From Candidatus Pelagibacter sp. (GTDB taxonomy: Bacteria > Pseudomonadota > Alphaproteobacteria > Pelagibacterales > Pelagibacteraceae), in NCBI GenBank assembly GCA_028222435.1, contig JAOIST010000009.1:1-16779 (forward strand): a stretch of 16,779 bases of DNA. Reading direction: 5' to 3'. The notes under the pieces are model-generated. The model saw only the letters and a list, made by a program, of their open reading frames with translations. It ran no database searches and had not been told where the DNA came from. Below, piece after piece: positions 7,179-14,309 of this stretch; position 1 is the stretch's first letter; each line of letters begins with the position of its first letter. The translations under genes were made by a program, and so were the position numbers.

Positions 7179-7180
7179 CT
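7175..7180 (+). promoter_or_regulatory. Possible -10 element for the GT9 gene
   Basis: TATACT (5 of 6 to consensus) lies 11 bases before the ATG at 7192, so transcription would begin only about five bases before the start codon. TTTACT at 7154-7159 is a weak -35 candidate with a 15-base spacer. The box overlaps the opposite-strand TATAAT at 7173-7178 by four bases. Confidence 0.25.
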
Positions 7181-7191
7181 CAGAATTAATA

Positions 7192-8124
7192 ATGTCAAAT
7201 ATATTAATTATCAAACATGGTTCTCTTGGAGATTTAATTCAAGCCAATGGTGCAATTAGAGATATAAAAAATTTTTATAAAAATCGAAAAGTTTTTCTTC
7301 TTACCGCAGAACCTTACTCTATCTTTATGTCAGAATGTCCTTATCTAGACGGAGTTATTATTGATAAAAGACTACCTAGATGGAATTTATTTTATTTAAG
7401 TAAATTAAAAAAACAACTAGCAAGATACGAATTCTCAAAAGTCATTGATTTACAAAATTCAAGTCGAACAAAATTTTATAAAAGATTTATTTTAAAAAAT
7501 TCAGAATGGTCATCTTCAGAAACCAGTTTGGAACCAGGTCAATCTAAAAGAGATTTTGATCAAGATCCTGTTTTAGATCGAATGGAGGTACAACTAAAAA
7601 AAAGTGGTATTGATCCTGAGTTCACAAAGAACATAGATTTAAACTGGGCTACTTCGGATATCTCAAGATTATTAAAACAATATACTAATAGTGATTATAT
7701 CCTCTTATTTCCTTTCTGTTCAGCTAAACACCAAAATAAAAAATGGCCTTACTTCAAAGAATTAATTGTCAAATTAAAACTAGATTTTAAAAATCAATAC
7801 CCGGTACTAGTAGCACCAGGACCTAAAGAGATTGAGGAAGCAATAAGATTAAAAGCAAAAGTTGTTTTAGAAAACAATAAGTCTGTTTCAATTAAAACAT
7901 TAGTATCATTAGTAAGTCGTGCTAAATTTATTGTAGCTAACGATACAGGTCCAGCTCATATAGCATCACATCTAGATAAAAAGGGAATAGTTTTATTTGG
8001 AAGTCATACAACAGCAAAAAAAGTTAGTATTGAGAATTTTAATTTCAAAGCTTTAAGCGTCAAAGATCTTAATGATTTAGATGTCGAGACAGTTTTAACT
8101 GAAATTAAATCTAGATTAAATTAA
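7192..8124 (+). CDS. Glycosyltransferase family 9 (heptosyltransferase-like)
   Basis: A 310-residue GT-B fold enzyme of the ADP-heptose:LPS heptosyltransferase family. The N-terminal HGSLGDLIQANGAIRDI carries the G.LGD motif with Asp13, the position of the catalytic base in WaaC-type enzymes. The C-terminal donor domain has LLFPFCSAKHQNKKWP (171-186) and NDTGPAHIAS (250-259), the family hallmark. The acceptor and actual donor sugar are not readable, and a role in LPS core or other surface glycan assembly at the inner membrane is inferred. No Shine-Dalgarno precedes the ATG. The last 9 bases overlap the end of the convergent GT4 gene. Confidence 0.88.
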   Translation: MSNILIIKHGSLGDLIQANGAIRDIKNFYKNRKVFLLTAEPYSIFMSECPYLDGVIIDKRLPRWNLFYLSKLKKQLARYEFSKVIDLQNSSRTKFYKRFILKNSEWSSSETSLEPGQSKRDFDQDPVLDRMEVQLKKSGIDPEFTKNIDLNWATSDISRLLKQYTNSDYILLFPFCSAKHQNKKWPYFKELIVKLKLDFKNQYPVLVAPGPKEIEEAIRLKAKVVLENNKSVSIKTLVSLVSRAKFIVANDTGPAHIASHLDKKGIVLFGSHTTAKKVSIENFNFKALSVKDLNDLDVETVLTEIKSRLN

Positions 8125-9207
8125 TTCAATATATTTTTTTACAAGTTTATTCCAATTAAAATCTTTTGAAAACTCTAAAGCATTTGCGCCAAGATTTTTA
8201 TATTGATCATTTTTTAAAATTTTTAATAATGTCTCGTATAATGCATTAAGATCATTTCCATTACACAGATATCCAGTTTGGCCGCTTTTAATTGCATCAC
8301 CTTCACCTCCATAAATACCGCCAATAGAAGGAGTTCCGTATGATGCTGCTTCAATATAAGTTATTCCAAAACCCTCTACAGATTTTTTATAAACTACAGA
8401 AGGCATTACAAATACATCTGATTTTTCAAGTAAAGCAACTTTTTCTTGCTCAGTAGATTTAAAAATAAATTCTACTTCCTTATTCAATCCAAGTTCTTTT
8501 TTGAGTTTTTCAAGATTTCTTCTCTCATCACCATCACCAACAGAAACATATTTTAAATTTGGAAACTTGGGTAATAAATTTTTAATGGTCATTAAAATAT
8601 TTTGATGACTTTTTCTAGCATCCAACCTTGATACAGTAATTAATTTTGGGTTAGCACCATTAAAAACTTTATCTGCAAATTCTTTGGCTTCAATATTAAC
8701 AGGAATAGGGTAGTTACAACCAGGATTAATGACTTTAATGTTTTTAATCTTTACACCCAATTTTAAGGCAAGTTCTTTAGTAAATCTTGAATTGGCTATT
8801 ACATAATCTGCTTTAGCCAAAGCTTTCAATAATCTTTTATTTAATGATGAGCCAACAGGATGATTGATTTCTTTAGAGTGAATTAAACAAAAAGTTTTAG
8901 TTTTTTTTAAAGTTTCTTCGTCAATATTTTCAATACTTTTCCAATGGTCAAAAAACATTGCTCTTAATTCATTAAGTTCAGCAAATTCTTTAATTAGATT
9001 TGCTTTTCGATATTTTCTAAACATTTTAAAACCAGAAACTCTATCAATATTTAATTTAGAATTTTGATCATAAGATTCAGCGTTATCAGTATTCTCAGCA
9101 AAAACTTTTACAGGACCATGGTTTAACAAAGCATTAGATAATCCCTCCATAAGATTTTGCATACCACCTAATTCTGGAGGAAAATTTCTTGTTGCAACTA
9201 AAAACAT
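8116..9207 (-). CDS. Glycosyltransferase family 4
   Basis: A 363-residue retaining GT-B glycosyltransferase. The N-terminal domain opens with TRNFPPELGGMQNLMEGL, the usual acceptor-domain glycine loop. The C-terminal domain begins near 186 with LITVSRLDARKSHQN (Arg194 and Lys199 contact the nucleotide-sugar phosphates in relatives). The EX7E motif is Glu278 to Glu286 in EGFGITYIEA, followed by GTPSIGG. The donor sugar is unknown. Together with the GT9 gene, which converges on it with a 9-base overlap, it probably builds a surface polysaccharide or LPS portion. Its ATG overlaps the stop of the upstream thioredoxin-like gene by one base (TAATG on the minus strand), so both are likely in one transcript although no functional link is evident. 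Confidence 0.9.
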   Translation of the reverse strand: MFLVATRNFPPELGGMQNLMEGLSNALLNHGPVKVFAENTDNAESYDQNSKLNIDRVSGFKMFRKYRKANLIKEFAELNELRAMFFDHWKSIENIDEETLKKTKTFCLIHSKEINHPVGSSLNKRLLKALAKADYVIANSRFTKELALKLGVKIKNIKVINPGCNYPIPVNIEAKEFADKVFNGANPKLITVSRLDARKSHQNILMTIKNLLPKFPNLKYVSVGDGDERRNLEKLKKELGLNKEVEFIFKSTEQEKVALLEKSDVFVMPSVVYKKSVEGFGITYIEAASYGTPSIGGIYGGEGDAIKSGQTGYLCNGNDLNALYETLLKILKNDQYKNLGANALEFSKDFNWNKLVKKYIELI

Positions 9208-9764
9208 TAATTAAACCACTTTATGTTACAGCCCATGCTTGGAATTTGTTGATCAGGACCTTTTTGAGTTTGTGCAACCATTTTCATAGCTATTTTTAAA
9301 TCACTGTCTCCATTATTTACTGGTTTTAAATCTTTTAATTCTCTAAATCGTCCTCTGTATTGAAGTTCTAAATTTTTATCATAACCAAAGAAATCAGGAG
9401 TACATACCGCGCCATATTTTTTAGCAATCTCTTGAGTTTCATCAAACAAGTAATTTGTTTCTCCAAAGTTATTTGAATTTGCAAACTTGATCATGTTTTC
9501 AAAAGAGTCCTCGGGGTAATTTTTAGTATCATTAGACATGATAGCAACGGAATTAATTCCATCTTTTTTTAATTCATTACAATCGTTAGCAAGATCTTTT
9601 ATAATTGCTTTAACGTAAGGACAGTGATTGCAAATGAACATGATTAAAGTAGCTTTATCGCCCTTTATATCATTTAAAGAGATTACTTTATTATCAATAG
9701 ATTTTAGTTTGAAATCCTCAGCTTTTTTTCCAAAATCGCAAACCGGGGTTTTAGTTAGAGCCAT
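9207..9764 (-). CDS. Thioredoxin-fold (AhpC/TSA-like) protein with CxxC
   Basis: A 185-residue cytoplasmic protein without a signal peptide. After a beta-strand lead (LKSIDNKVISLNDIKGDK) comes LIMFICNHCPYVKA with a CNHC redox site (Cys45, Cys48), then a VCTPDFF stretch (120-126) at the cis-proline position with an extra Cys121, and a conserved-looking PSMGCNIKW near the C-terminus with Cys179. The layout is that of the thioredoxin-family relatives of peroxiredoxins. Reductase, peroxidase or another activity cannot be decided. The ATG at 9764 sits directly behind a perfect TATAAT, which suggests a leaderless transcript. The GT4 gene follows with a one-base overlap. Confidence 0.85.
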   Translation of the reverse strand: MALTKTPVCDFGKKAEDFKLKSIDNKVISLNDIKGDKATLIMFICNHCPYVKAIIKDLANDCNELKKDGINSVAIMSNDTKNYPEDSFENMIKFANSNNFGETNYLFDETQEIAKKYGAVCTPDFFGYDKNLELQYRGRFRELKDLKPVNNGDSDLKIAMKMVAQTQKGPDQQIPSMGCNIKWFN

Positions 9765-9769
9765 AATGT

Positions 9770-9775
9770 ATTATA
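9770..9775 (-). promoter_or_regulatory. Possible -10 element for the thioredoxin-like gene
   Basis: The minus strand reads TATAAT with five bases between it and the start codon ATG at 9764. Initiation 6-7 bases downstream would place the first transcribed base at about the A of ATG, giving a leaderless mRNA. This agrees with the lack of any Shine-Dalgarno. CTGTAA at 9798-9793 is only a weak -35 match with a 17-base spacer. Confidence 0.35.
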
Positions 9776-9805
9776 AATTAATTAATATTACATTACAGCA
9801 ATATT

Positions 9806-10309
9806 ATGATTTACGATTTTGAAGGCAACACACCAAAAATAGATCCAAATAGTTGGGTTGCACCTAACGCAGTTATTATTGGTAGAGTGGAGTTAAAAAA
9901 GAATTCAAACATTTGGTTTAACACAACTTTAAGAGGTGACCTTGAACCAATCATCATTGGTGAAAATTCAAACATTCAAGATGGAAGTGTTATTCATACC
10001 GATCCAGGCTGCCCAACAATAGTTGGCAATGGTGTTACAGTGGGTCATATGGTTATGCTTCATGGCTGTGAGATTGCTGATGATTGTTTAATAGGAATTG
10101 GCTCAACAATATTAAACAAAACTAAAATTGGAAAAAATTGCATCATTGGCGCTAATGCACTTGTCACAGAAAATAAAGTTATACCAGAAAGATCTTTAGT
10201 ACTTGGAAGTCCTGGTAAAATAGTTAGACAAGTAACTGATGAAGAAATTGAACACATAAAAGAAAATGCTAGAGACTATGTTGAAAATTTTAAAAAATAT
10301 AAGAAATAG
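9806..10309 (+). CDS. Gamma-class carbonic anhydrase-like hexapeptide-repeat protein (YrdA/PaaY type)
   Basis: A 167-residue left-handed beta-helix protein. NIWFNTTLRGDLEPIIIG and repeated I/V-G hexapeptide turns run through residues 25-150. The zinc-histidine set is His64 (VIHTDPG), His81 (VGHMVML) and His86 (LHGCE), with the 17- and 5-residue spacing of the short YrdA/CamH-type proteins. Asn57 and Gln58 (SNIQDGS) also fit. These proteins are related to the gamma carbonic anhydrases, and many have weak or undetected activity, so hydration of CO2 is possible but not proven. The final bases overlap the start of the lyase-like gene by 32, so the two are probably co-transcribed. Confidence 0.9.
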   Translation: MIYDFEGNTPKIDPNSWVAPNAVIIGRVELKKNSNIWFNTTLRGDLEPIIIGENSNIQDGSVIHTDPGCPTIVGNGVTVGHMVMLHGCEIADDCLIGIGSTILNKTKIGKNCIIGANALVTENKVIPERSLVLGSPGKIVRQVTDEEIEHIKENARDYVENFKKYKK

Positions 10310-11078
10310 TTTATTAATTTTAATTGTGCTTACAGCAAATGTTGAAGCAAAAAATAGTAAAGATGTTTCTAATACTGAAGTGAAAAAAAAAACTCTCTCT
10401 CACAAAAAAAAGTACTCTCTAAAATTAGTTAATAATAAAGACGGTCACCCCGTGCGATCTGGCAATAAATCTTATAGATTTGAAGTAAGATATGGTGATT
10501 GCGGTTATAAACCTGGAGAAAGTGATTGTAAAAAAGATAGACAAAGAACTGAGCTACAAGTCAAAAAATTACAAAAGGGTAAAAAAGACTATTGGTATTC
10601 TACATCAATTTATTTACCAGAGGATTATCAATCAGTAGCTCCGGTTAGAACTACTTTTGCTCAACTTTATGAAAAAGGCTGGAAACCTATTTTTATGGTG
10701 ACAGATAGAAGTGGCGAGTGGTTAGAAATTGGAAGAATGTGGAGTGGTGAATATGTTGAAATGAAAAAAGGAATTAAGATTAATGACATGAAAGGTAAGT
10801 GGACTGATATTTTAATTAATGCTCGCTTCTCAAGAGAGGAAGATGGTTACTTAAAAGTTTGGATTAATGATAAATTAATAATGAATGCTGAGAATATAAA
10901 AAATATTACGCCATATACTAAAGCAGGTGTTGAATTAAATTTTGGTATTTATCAAACGTTTGTCACTGGATGGAAAAGGGAACATGGAGATAAACCTTAT
11001 CCAAATATGGTTGTCTATTTTGATGAGGTTAATTTAGGCACGACAAAAGAAAAAGTTACAAAAAACTTAGGGAACTAA
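10278..11078 (+). CDS. Secreted polysaccharide-lyase-like beta-jelly-roll protein
   Basis: A 266-residue protein starting with a Sec signal: MLKILKNIRN, a hydrophobic core (11-19), and VEA near residue 24 as the cleavage site. ATG at 10278 gives this clean signal peptide. ATG at 10266 would add MLET. The mature part shows YRFEVRYGD, DRQRTELQV (R-T-E-L), YWYSTSIYLPEDY, FAQLYEKG, GKWTDILINARFS, GYLKVWIND and ELNFGIYQT. This order resembles the PF14099-type lyases (heparin lyase/glucuronan lyase-like), and the RTEL and GIYQ strands resemble the alginate lyase-type jelly roll. A beta-elimination enzyme acting on an acidic polysaccharide in the periplasm or outside is likely, with substrate unknown. 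Cys75 and Cys84 may form a disulfide. It overlaps the carbonic anhydrase-like gene by 32 bases and the convergent Alr4036-like gene by 12. Confidence 0.7.
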   Translation: MLKILKNIRNSLLILIVLTANVEAKNSKDVSNTEVKKKTLSHKKKYSLKLVNNKDGHPVRSGNKSYRFEVRYGDCGYKPGESDCKKDRQRTELQVKKLQKGKKDYWYSTSIYLPEDYQSVAPVRTTFAQLYEKGWKPIFMVTDRSGEWLEIGRMWSGEYVEMKKGIKINDMKGKWTDILINARFSREEDGYLKVWINDKLIMNAENIKNITPYTKAGVELNFGIYQTFVTGWKREHGDKPYPNMVVYFDEVNLGTTKEKVTKNLGN

Positions 11079-11675
11079 CCAATTCTTTTTATTATTTTCT
11101 AAATCAAACAAAGCTCTACGATGACCTTTAGCAGCTAAATATAACCATTCTATGCTTTTAACTTTACATCTAATTACACAAAAGTTTTTATAACCAGCTT
11201 CACTTTCTTCTTTTGTATAATCAAAGTTATCAAATTTACCATCTAAGCCTGAAGTTGGCTTCTCAGATTTTGTACCTGGTCCATTAGTAACAAGATAACA
11301 TTTTCTACTAATATGACCTGTTTTATCCCAAGACTCTTTTGTAACATCATCATTAAAATGAACTTTACATTCTGTTTTTAATCTGAGCTGAATCTTTTCT
11401 TGTTTGCCGTAAAATAAAATAGAGCAGTTAGAATTTTTTTTAATTTTATCAATTTTTGAAGATCTAATATCACTGTGATATTGAATGAAATTACTTTTGT
11501 GATCAGCTTTTCTTAATACAACAACTCGTCCATCTAAATCTTTATCATTACCACAAATAAATACTGGAGTTCTAAACTCAGAAGAACGATCTGTTACAGC
11601 ATTAGTTAAAAGATCCCAAATCTTCTTTTCGATTTCTTCGAAATCCTCGTAGTAACTTACAACTTCTTGTGACAC
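11067..11675 (-). CDS. Pyridoxamine-5'-phosphate-oxidase-like FMN-binding protein (Alr4036 type)
   Basis: A 202-residue split-barrel flavoprotein. FRTPVFICG, LDGRVVVLRKAD (47-58) and FIQYHSDIRSSKI (63-75) match the FMN-phosphate binding strands of the PdxH fold (RxVxLR and the S-R/S-K loop). The C-terminal EWLYLAAKGHRRALF with a closing WLVP mirrors the end of pyridoxamine oxidases. Length and motifs fit the Alr4036-like branch rather than PdxH itself, so the substrate is open. The start is GTG at 11675 (no other start nearby), 3 bases after the stop of the upstream dehydrogenase, so the two form a minus-strand operon. The last 12 bases overlap the convergent lyase-like gene. Confidence 0.82.
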   Translation of the reverse strand: MSQEVVSYYEDFEEIEKKIWDLLTNAVTDRSSEFRTPVFICGNDKDLDGRVVVLRKADHKSNFIQYHSDIRSSKIDKIKKNSNCSILFYGKQEKIQLRLKTECKVHFNDDVTKESWDKTGHISRKCYLVTNGPGTKSEKPTSGLDGKFDNFDYTKEESEAGYKNFCVIRCKVKSIEWLYLAAKGHRRALFDLENNKKNWLVP

Positions 11676-11678
11676 GAT

Positions 11679-12545
11679 TTATTTTCTAAATCTTTTAATT
11701 AAGCTTGAAGTATCCCATCTTTGACCACCCATTTTTTGTACTTCAGCATAATATTCATCAATTATTTTTGTGATAGGTAAGGGTGAATTATTTTTCTTTG
11801 CTTCATCCATGGCAATTTTTAAATCTTTTCTCATCCAATCAACAGCAAAACCATAATCAAATTTATCTTCAATCATTGTTTTATGTCTATTTTCCATTTG
11901 CCAAGATTGAGCAGCACCTTTTGAAATAACCTCTATAACATCATGCATATTTAATCCTGCATTCATTCCAAAATTTATTGCTTCTGACAGTCCTTGCACA
12001 AGACCTGCAATACAGATTTGATTAACCATCTTCGTTAATTGACCACTTCCAGACGGACCTAATAATTTTATTTTTTTACTATAACAATCAATAACTGGTT
12101 CAGCTTTTTTAAATGGAGCGTCATCTCCTCCAACCATCACTGTTAAAGTTCCACCTTCTGCTCCAGCTTGACCTCCTGATATAGGAGCGTCTAAAAAATC
12201 AAATCCTTTTGCTTTAGCTTCTTTATAAAGTTCTCTTGCAATATCCGCTGATGCAGTTGTGTTATCAATATAAATTGAACTTTTTTTAGCTGATTTAAAT
12301 AAACCTTTATCACCTAAAGTTACTTCTCTTAAATCATTATCGTTTCCAACACATGTAAAAATAAAATCGCTGTCTTTAGCAGCATCCATCGGAGTGTCTG
12401 CAACATTACCTTTGTACTCTTTAGCCCACTTTTCAGCTTTAGCTTTAGTACGATTATAAACAGTTACATCATGACCAGCTTTTGATATATAACCTGCCAT
12501 AGGATAACCCATGACACCAAGACCAAGGAAAGAAACTTTACTCAT
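11679..12545 (-). CDS. NAD(P)-dependent beta-hydroxyacid dehydrogenase (3-hydroxyisobutyrate dehydrogenase family)
   Basis: A 288-residue cytoplasmic oxidoreductase. The N-terminal Rossmann motif is FLGLGVMGYPMAGY (6-19), followed by VYNRT (29-33), whose Asn-Arg-Thr after the second strand favours NADP(H). DAPISGGQAGAEGGTLTVMV (119-138) is the substrate-binding signature, and GQLTKMVNQ contains catalytic Lys172 and Asn175. GLVQGLSEAINFG opens the C-terminal helical domain. Candidate substrates are 3-hydroxyisobutyrate, tartronate semialdehyde (GarR type) or succinic semialdehyde-like compounds, and the sequence does not decide. A perfect GGGAGG lies 10 bases before the ATG, inside the divergent MFS gene. 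The Alr4036-like gene follows after 3 bases. Confidence 0.88.
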   Translation of the reverse strand: MSKVSFLGLGVMGYPMAGYISKAGHDVTVYNRTKAKAEKWAKEYKGNVADTPMDAAKDSDFIFTCVGNDNDLREVTLGDKGLFKSAKKSSIYIDNTTASADIARELYKEAKAKGFDFLDAPISGGQAGAEGGTLTVMVGGDDAPFKKAEPVIDCYSKKIKLLGPSGSGQLTKMVNQICIAGLVQGLSEAINFGMNAGLNMHDVIEVISKGAAQSWQMENRHKTMIEDKFDYGFAVDWMRKDLKIAMDEAKKNNSPLPITKIIDEYYAEVQKMGGQRWDTSSLIKRFRK

Positions 12546-12547
12546 AA

Positions 12548-13765
12548 ATGATTAACCTCCCGTTAAATAAAAAAGTAATTATATTCGGCTTTATCTTTAC
12601 ATTTTTTTCTAGTTTTGGACAGAGCTTTTTTTTAGGATTGTTTAACGCACCAATTAGAAATGAATTAGATATAACCCACGGACAATTTGGAAGCATCTAT
12701 GCATCAGCCACTATCTGTTCAAGTTTACTACTTATCTGGGTTGGAAAAAAAATAGATGATTATAGAATTTTAAACTATTCATTCTTTGTAGTTACTTTAC
12801 TTTTTGTCTCTTCATTATTTTTTTCATTTATAAATAGTGTTTACTTTCTAGCTATAGGAATTTTTTTAATGAGATTATCAGGTCAAGGATTAATGAGCCA
12901 TGCATCTACCACAACAATTTCAAGATTTTTTGAAAGATCAAGAGGGAAGGCTTTAAGCACTATTTGGTTTGGTTTATCCACCGCAGAATTTATTCTACCT
13001 GTACTTATAACTTATTTTTTTCTTATTTATTCATGGAGAACTGTATGGCAAGGTATTGCAATCTTAATTATTTTATTTTTACCATTTGTAATATTAAACA
13101 CTATTAAGTCTATAAACTTAGACTCAAGGGAAGCCGATCCTAATCCTAAAAACAAAAAACTTAAAATTAAAAGCTGGAGAAGGAGAGATGTTTTAAAAGA
13201 TTACAGGTTTTATATTGTATCACTGAATATGCTTGCAATGCCTTGGATGGCAACAGGCGTATTTGTTTATCAATCCTTTATCTCTGACTCAAAAATGTGG
13301 GCTGTATACACAATACCAAAAGCATTTATGGTTTATTCAATTACCTCTATAGCTACATTGTTTGTTTCAGGTTTTCTAGTTGATAAATTTACTGGGCGTA
13401 AATTAATTTTATATATGAACCTACCATTGTTATTTGCAATGCTTACTCTGTATTATTTTAATCATGAGATATTTGCCTATGTCTTCCTAGGTTTAATTGG
13501 TGTTTCAAATGGCTTAGCTAATATTTTAGGTTCCTCTACTTGGGCTGAAATTTATGGTGTTAAATTTATTGGAAGCATTAAAGCTTTAACTACTGCATTT
13601 ATGGTTTTTTCCACTGCTTTTGGCACAGCAGTTTTTGGCTTATTAATCGACCGAGGATTTACTATTGAAAATATTGCTTTTGTTGGAGCGTCTTACATCG
13701 TTATTTCATTAGCTTTATTAATTATATTTAGAAAAACAATAGAACCTATAAGGTTACCAAATTAA
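12548..13765 (+). CDS. Major facilitator superfamily transporter
   Basis: A 405-residue inner-membrane protein with about twelve hydrophobic segments (roughly 10-37, 46-66, 75-97, 98-122, 139-163, 166-188, 220-244, 262-280, 290-312, 314-342, 345-369, 378-397) and a longer basic loop between the sixth and seventh (KNKKLKIKSWRRRD). The loop after segment 2 (GKKIDDYR) and the one after segment 8 (DKFTGRK) resemble the MFS motif A region. The substrate cannot be told. TAA lies in frame directly before the ATG (12545-12547), so the ATG at 12548 is the earliest possible start, and no later start keeps the first membrane segment. No ribosome binding site stands before it. The start codon is only 2 bases from the divergent dehydrogenase start. 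Confidence 0.88.
   Translation: MINLPLNKKVIIFGFIFTFFSSFGQSFFLGLFNAPIRNELDITHGQFGSIYASATICSSLLLIWVGKKIDDYRILNYSFFVVTLLFVSSLFFSFINSVYFLAIGIFLMRLSGQGLMSHASTTTISRFFERSRGKALSTIWFGLSTAEFILPVLITYFFLIYSWRTVWQGIAILIILFLPFVILNTIKSINLDSREADPNPKNKKLKIKSWRRRDVLKDYRFYIVSLNMLAMPWMATGVFVYQSFISDSKMWAVYTIPKAFMVYSITSIATLFVSGFLVDKFTGRKLILYMNLPLLFAMLTLYYFNHEIFAYVFLGLIGVSNGLANILGSSTWAEIYGVKFIGSIKALTTAFMVFSTAFGTAVFGLLIDRGFTIENIAFVGASYIVISLALLIIFRKTIEPIRLPN
12556..12561 (-). promoter_or_regulatory. Shine-Dalgarno of the dehydrogenase gene, inside the divergent MFS gene
   Basis: The minus strand reads GGGAGG, ending 10 bases before the ATG at 12545. It is the strongest ribosome binding site in the window. The same bases encode Asn3-Leu4-Pro5 of the MFS transporter on the plus strand, so both genes constrain them. 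Confidence 0.65.
12578..12583 (-). promoter_or_regulatory. Possible -10 element for the dehydrogenase operon, inside the MFS gene
   Basis: The minus strand reads TATAAT, placing a start of transcription near 12571, then GGGAGG at 12561-12556 and ATG at 12545. The order and spacing are right. No -35 match is visible at 16-18 bases, and AT-rich DNA gives chance TATAAT often. Confidence 0.35.
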
Positions 13766-13805
13766 GCTTGATTTATTTAACTTAATTGAATAAACAACAA
13801 TCATC

Positions 13806-14306
13806 ATGGCAAGAATTACCGTAGAAGACTGCTTGGGAAAAGTTGATAACCAATACGAACTAGTGTTATTAGCTAAGGAAAGAACAGTTCAGTTAAATGC
13901 TGGATCTCCAATGTTAGTTGACGAAGATAACGATAAAAGAACTATTATTTCTCTTAGAGAAATAGGTGATGGTAAAATTGATGTCAAAGAAATCGAAGCA
14001 AGTGCAATTAAAAGACTTCGAAAAGAACCGGACGAAATAGAACAACAGGAAGACACAGAAGAAGAGACTAACGATGATTTTGAAAATTTATACAAAGGTC
14101 AAGTTTCAAAAAGTGGTGTAGCCATTTTACCATCAAAAAGAACAAGAAGAATTCCTGAAGTTAAAAAGCCTAGTTTAGCAGATGAGGCTTTGTCAGAACT
14201 TAAAGCCGAACAGCCTGAAATTAAAGAAGAAAACTTAGAAACTGAAGAAGCGCCGCTTGAATTAAGCGAAGAAGCTCCTGTAGAAGAAGAAAATAAATCA
14301 GAGTAA
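13806..14306 (+). CDS. rpoZ: DNA-directed RNA polymerase subunit omega
   Basis: Small RNA polymerase subunit that binds the beta' subunit and aids assembly. MARITVEDCLGKVDNQYELVLL at the N-terminus (positions 1-22), the AKER segment and DNDKRTIISLREI (41-53) match the omega core. The product is 166 residues against about 90 in E. coli: residues about 70-166 form an extra tail with many Glu and Asp (QQEDTEEETNDD, EEAPLELSEEAPVEEE) and one basic patch (SKRTRRIPEVKKPS, 119-132). Long acidic tails occur in other alphaproteobacterial omegas. The tail is probably disordered. A 40-base gap from the MFS gene precedes it with no convincing promoter, and dusA follows after 3 bases. Confidence 0.93.
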   Translation: MARITVEDCLGKVDNQYELVLLAKERTVQLNAGSPMLVDEDNDKRTIISLREIGDGKIDVKEIEASAIKRLRKEPDEIEQQEDTEEETNDDFENLYKGQVSKSGVAILPSKRTRRIPEVKKPSLADEALSELKAEQPEIKEENLETEEAPLELSEEAPVEEENKSE

Positions 14307-14309
14307 ATC

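Noticed and set aside
7146..9805. SAM or glycine riboswitch upstream of any gene
   Set aside because: The largest gap in the window is 46 bases, with no recognisable riboswitch core.
13773..13793. Inverted repeat TTATTTAA / TTGAATAA between the MFS gene and rpoZ, as a terminator or operator
   Set aside because: The 8-base stem is made only of A-T pairs plus one G-T wobble, has no following U-run, and such repeats are expected by chance in this AT-rich DNA.
13768..13796. TTGATT ... TAAACA as an rpoZ promoter
   Set aside because: The spacing of 17 is right, but the -10 matches only three of six bases, too weak to list.
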